Assembly: GCA_005239945.1 (NCBI GenBank)
Contig: SBAY01000006.1
Location: 1-6,814, forward strand
Direction: 5' to 3'
DNA length: 6,814 nucleotides
Source: Nitrospira sp.
Lineage (GTDB): Bacteria > UBA9089 > CG2-30-40-21 > SBAY01
A program made the translations under genes and the position numbers. Positions 4,115 through 6,814 of the stretch are shown here, piece by piece. The notes under the pieces were generated by a model that saw nothing but the letters and a program-made list of their open reading frames with translations, did no database searches and was not told the origin of the DNA. The stretch's first letter is position 1, and every line of letters starts with the position of its first letter.

Positions 4115-6637
4115 GTGAGTAATCAAGAAGGCTATCCCTTTGAACAAATAGAGACAAAATGGCAAAAATTCTGGGAAGAAAAAGGAATATTTAATCTCAC
4201 CTCGGCTAAGAAAAAGCCGAAATATTATTGTCTGGAGATGTTTCCTTATCCATCTGGAAGAATCCACATGGGACATGTCCGAAATTATGTTATTGGTGAT
4301 GTAATTGCCCGATTTAAGAGGATGTTTGGTTATGAGGTTTTGCATCCGATGGGCTGGGATGCCTTTGGTCTGCCGGCAGAAAATGCCGCTTTAGAAAAAG
4401 GGATTCATCCGGCAAAATGGACCGGGCAAAATATCGAATATATGAAATCCCAGTTAAAGAAACTGGGGCTTTCTTATGATTGGACTCGTGAAATTGCTAC
4501 CTGCTCCCCTGATTATTATAAATGGAATCAATGGCTATTCCTGAAATTTTATGAAAACGGTTTGGTATATAAAAAACAGGCCGAGGTTAATTGGTGTGAA
4601 AAATGCCAGACTGTTCTGGCTAATGAACAGGTAGAAGCGGGATTATGCTGGCGTTGTTCGACTGTTGTTAAAAGCAAGAAATTAGACCAATGGTTTTTTA
4701 AGATTACTGCCTATGCAGATAGACTTCTGGAAGAACAAAAACTCCTCAAAGATTGGCCCGAACGGGTTCTTTCTATGCAAATTAATTGGATTGGTAAGAG
4801 TTTTGGGACTGAAATCGATTTTAGGGTAGCCGACACAGATGAAATTATAAAGGTCTTTACTACCAGAGCCGATACTATCTTCGGGGCAACTTATGTTGTT
4901 TTAGCCCCTCAATATCCTCTCCTCGAAAAACTTATAAAAGGCACTCAACAGGAAAATAAAATAAAGGAATTTATCGAACGATATACCGTCAGACAAGACT
5001 TAGAAGACATTGAAAAGATTGAAAAAGAAGGTATTTTTACCGGCAAATATGCTATCAACCCGGTTAATAACGAAAAGATACCTATGTGGATAGCCAATTA
5101 TGTTTTGATGGAATATGGAACAGGGGCAATCATGGCAGTACCTGCCCACGACCAGCGTGATTTTGAATTTGCCGCTAAATATGGCCTGCCAAAACGATTG
5201 GTTATTCAATCTCCATTAGAAGAACTTTCTGCCCAAACAATGACTTATGCCTTCGAAGATGAAGGGTTTCTGGTTAATTCAGAGCAATTTGATAATACGC
5301 CAAGCAAAGAGGCAATTGAGGCTATTTCACTCTGGATGGAAAAAGAAAAGATGGGTAGAAGAACGGTCAATTACCGATTAAAAGACTGGTTAGTATCAAG
5401 ACAACGTTACTGGGGGACACCTATTCCGATTATCTATTGCCCTGATTGTGGCAAGGTTCCGGTTCCTGAGCAAGACCTGCCGATTGAATTACCTGAAAAT
5501 GTGGATATTCAGAAGGGGCAAACTTTAGCCGATGTGCCTGAATTCGTCAATACTACCTGTCCTCAATGCGGACATCAGGCTAAGCGGGAAACAGATACAA
5601 TGGATACATTCGTTGATTCTTCCTGGTATTTTAGCCGTTATATCAGCCCGAAACAAGAAAATAGCCCAGTGGATATTGAGGAGACAAAATACTGGTTACC
5701 TGTTGACCAATACATTGGTGGGATTGAACATGCTATCCTGCATCTACTCTATGCCCGATTTTTTACTAAGGTGATGGCAGATTTAGGGCTATTGTCGGTC
5801 AAGGAGCCTTTTTTAAACCTGCTTACCCAGGGAATGGTTATCAAAGATGGGGCAAAGATGTCTAAATCCAAAGGAAATGTTGTTGACCCGGATGAGATTA
5901 TCGCCAAATATGGTGCAGATACGGTGAGATTATTTATCCTTTTTGCCTCCCCACCTGAAAAAGACCTTGAGTGGAGCGATCAGGGAGTCGAGGGCTCCTG
6001 GAGATTTTTGAACCGGGTTTATCGGATTGTCCAGCAATATGCGAAGGAAGGCAAGATTCGGGGTTCGGGGTTCGGGATTCGGGATTTAGAGTTAGTTGGT
6101 GATGATAAAAGGTTGCATGCCGCTACGCATAAGACGATAAAACGGGTAACTGAGGATATAGAAACGGAATTTCATTTCAATACGGCTATTGCCTCGATTA
6201 TGGAATTAGTTAACGAAATTTACAAGTATCAGTTCAGAGCCAATGATAATTCAAGTATCTTTGTCCTGAAAGAGGCATTAGAGGCCGTAGTGCTTTTACT
6301 ATCACCGATGGCTCCTCATCTCTGCGAGGAATTATGGGAAGCTTGCTTCGTTGAGGCTTTAGGCAAAACACCAACAACAGAACAAGCCTCTATTTTTGAC
6401 CAACCCTGGCTTAAATATAACCCAGAGGCAATAAAGGAAGAAGAGGCGGTAATTGTCATCCAGGTTAACGGCAAGGTGCGAGGGAAAATAACCGTTGCCG
6501 TTGATGTTGTGGATGAAGAGATAAAAAATCTGGCTCTGGCTGAGATTAAGGATAAAATCAAGGATAAACAGGTAAAAAAGATTATCTCCGTACCAAAGAA
6601 ATTGGTGAACATAGTGGTAGTGCCTCTTCAAGTTTAA
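4115..6637 (+). CDS. leuS: Leucyl-tRNA synthetase
   Basis: This is a class I synthetase that charges tRNA-Leu in the cytoplasm; at 840 aa it is of normal length. In order it has: the HIGH motif as HMGH (51-54); a zinc knuckle with C161, C164, C178 and C181; and the CP1 editing domain with TTRADT (249-254) and GTGAIMAVPAHDQRD (335-349), D346 being the conserved editing aspartate. These are followed by a second cysteine set (C442, C445, C482, C485), DSSWYF (501-506), KMSKS (581-585), the anticodon-binding helices and the C-terminal domain (about 778-835). It lacks the long leucine-specific insert that E. coli has just before KMSKS. The start is GTG with GGAG at 4102-4105; the ATG at 4108 is out of frame and stops after four codons. 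Two oddities are a repeat-encoded linker at 648-658 and an added VPLQV tail after the conserved NIVV. No T-box motif or clear promoter was seen upstream. Confidence 0.98.
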   Translation: MSNQEGYPFEQIETKWQKFWEEKGIFNLTSAKKKPKYYCLEMFPYPSGRIHMGHVRNYVIGDVIARFKRMFGYEVLHPMGWDAFGLPAENAALEKGIHPAKWTGQNIEYMKSQLKKLGLSYDWTREIATCSPDYYKWNQWLFLKFYENGLVYKKQAEVNWCEKCQTVLANEQVEAGLCWRCSTVVKSKKLDQWFFKITAYADRLLEEQKLLKDWPERVLSMQINWIGKSFGTEIDFRVADTDEIIKVFTTRADTIFGATYVVLAPQYPLLEKLIKGTQQENKIKEFIERYTVRQDLEDIEKIEKEGIFTGKYAINPVNNEKIPMWIANYVLMEYGTGAIMAVPAHDQRDFEFAAKYGLPKRLVIQSPLEELSAQTMTYAFEDEGFLVNSEQFDNTPSKEAIEAISLWMEKEKMGRRTVNYRLKDWLVSRQRYWGTPIPIIYCPDCGKVPVPEQDLPIELPENVDIQKGQTLADVPEFVNTTCPQCGHQAKRETDTMDTFVDSSWYFSRYISPKQENSPVDIEETKYWLPVDQYIGGIEHAILHLLYARFFTKVMADLGLLSVKEPFLNLLTQGMVIKDGAKMSKSKGNVVDPDEIIAKYGADTVRLFILFASPPEKDLEWSDQGVEGSWRFLNRVYRIVQQYAKEGKIRGSGFGIRDLELVGDDKRLHAATHKTIKRVTEDIETEFHFNTAIASIMELVNEIYKYQFRANDNSSIFVLKEALEAVVLLLSPMAPHLCEELWEACFVEALGKTPTTEQASIFDQPWLKYNPEAIKEEEAVIVIQVNGKVRGKITVAVDVVDEEIKNLALAEIKDKIKDKQVKKIISVPKKLVNIVVVPLQV
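6055..6089 (+). repeat. Five 7-bp tandem units inside leuS, in frame
   Basis: The units are GATTCGG, GGTTCGG, GGTTCGG, GATTCGG and the decayed GATTTAG. Because 7 is not a multiple of 3, the frame rotates through the array, which encodes the low-complexity stretch IRGSGFGIRD (residues 648-657). This falls in the variable linker after the RFLNRVYRIVQQYA helix of the anticodon-binding domain. The downstream part (THKTIKRVTEDIE, HFNTAIASIMELVNEIY) resumes normally, so the reading frame is kept. Confidence 0.85.
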
Positions 6638-6653
6638 AATGATGTGTTCAGTA
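6618..6653 (+). repeat. Partial copy of the MITE-like ends at the leuS 3' terminus
   Basis: TAGTGCCTCTTCAAG at 6618-6632 is identical to 3873-3887 at the left end of the 3863-4046 element. GTTCAGTA at 6646-6653 is identical to 4042-4049 at its right end, in the same order and orientation. Here only 13 bp separate the two matches instead of about 150. The first match encodes the last residues (VPLQV) and runs up to the stop codon. It may be an internally deleted element or a remnant; chance cannot be fully excluded for the 8-bp part. Confidence 0.5.
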
Positions 6654-6667
6654 GGTTAAAAATTAAT

Positions 6668-6806
6668 GAATATTGAATGTAGAATGTAGAATGTAGAATG
6701 TAGAATTATGAAGTTTTGGCATTCTTTTGTCGTAGTGGTTGGTAGTTTTGTTGAAATATTTTTCTTTCCTTCTACATTCTACATTCAATATTCTACATTC
6801 AATATT
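6668..6806. repeat. Long heptamer fold-back downstream of leuS
   Basis: The 37-bp arms at 6669-6705 and 6770-6806 pair with two mismatches around a 64-nt loop. The left side reads as heptamers from 6668: GAATATT, four copies of GAATGTA, GAATTAT and GAAGTTT. The right arm is the inverted complement with one GAATGTA replaced by GAATATT. It fills most of the space after leuS. The loop contains nothing that I recognise, and no T-run follows in the window, so terminator function is not supported. It has the same design as 2530-2617 with a different unit. Confidence 0.9.
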
Positions 6807-6814
6807 TTGTAATC

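Noticed and set aside
4061..4345. An antisense open frame over the start of leuS
   Set aside because: It overlaps the conserved N-terminal catalytic part of LeuRS and has no family features of its own.
6055..6089. A frameshift or assembly error in leuS caused by the tandem repeat
   Set aside because: The reading frame resumes with well-conserved anticodon-domain sequence and continues to the proper C-terminus, so the array is in frame as it stands.
6316..6631. Two antisense open frames over the end of leuS
   Set aside because: They are shadows of the LeuRS C-terminal coding sequence, overlap each other and have low-complexity translations.
6668..6806. A CRISPR array or Rho-independent terminator
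   Set aside because: The units are 7 bp with no spacers, so it is not a CRISPR array. The stem is A/T-rich, the loop is 64 nt and no T-run follows the stem within the window.

Overview
This is an AT-rich bacterial chromosomal window in which every gene is on the + strand. The housekeeping genes (rplM, rpsI, leuS) are plainly bacterial. The LeuRS is the short form, without the leucine-specific insert that E. coli has just before KMSKS. I cannot place the organism by eye. The dense 7-bp-period intergenic repeats resemble those of some uncultivated bacterial lineages and the heptamer repeats of cyanobacteria, but that is an impression, not a taxonomic call.

Layout: bases 1-240 hold no gene that I can see, but they carry a perfect-consensus sigma-70 promoter (116-144) flanked by a 13-bp direct repeat. 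This promoter should drive a nucleotidyltransferase (241-588) and a UPF0332-type HEPN protein (585-1028) that overlap by 4 bases, and possibly the LysR-type regulator behind them (1062-1976). A second strong promoter (1995-2023, extended -10) starts the ribosomal-protein pair rplM (2057-2488) and rpsI (2640-3038). A long fold-back of 7-bp units separates those two genes. After rpsI comes a second, distinct nucleotidyltransferase/HEPN pair of the MntA/HepT type (3147-3440 and 3433-3786) with full catalytic motifs. It is bracketed by small repeats and a MITE-like inverted-repeat element (3863-4046). leuS (4115-6637) follows, then another long heptamer fold-back (6668-6806).

How the parts work together: rplM and rpsI supply ribosomal proteins L13 and S9, and leuS charges tRNA-Leu. 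Between and before these core genes lie two toxin-antitoxin-like pairs of different subfamilies. The 3147-3786 pair matches the known system in which MntA adds AMP to the tyrosine of the HepT RX4HXY motif and so blocks its RNase. The 241-1028 pair lacks the canonical HEPN RNase motif, so its activity is open.

The most unusual feature is the repeat ecology. At least five separate loci show the same 7-bp periodicity but different heptamer sequences, and two of them touch coding sequence: five units sit inside leuS in frame, and one tract starts at the rpsI stop codon. The 3' end of leuS also carries a 15-nt match to the terminal repeat of the MITE-like element, just after the conserved C-terminus. 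These are the observations I would follow up first.
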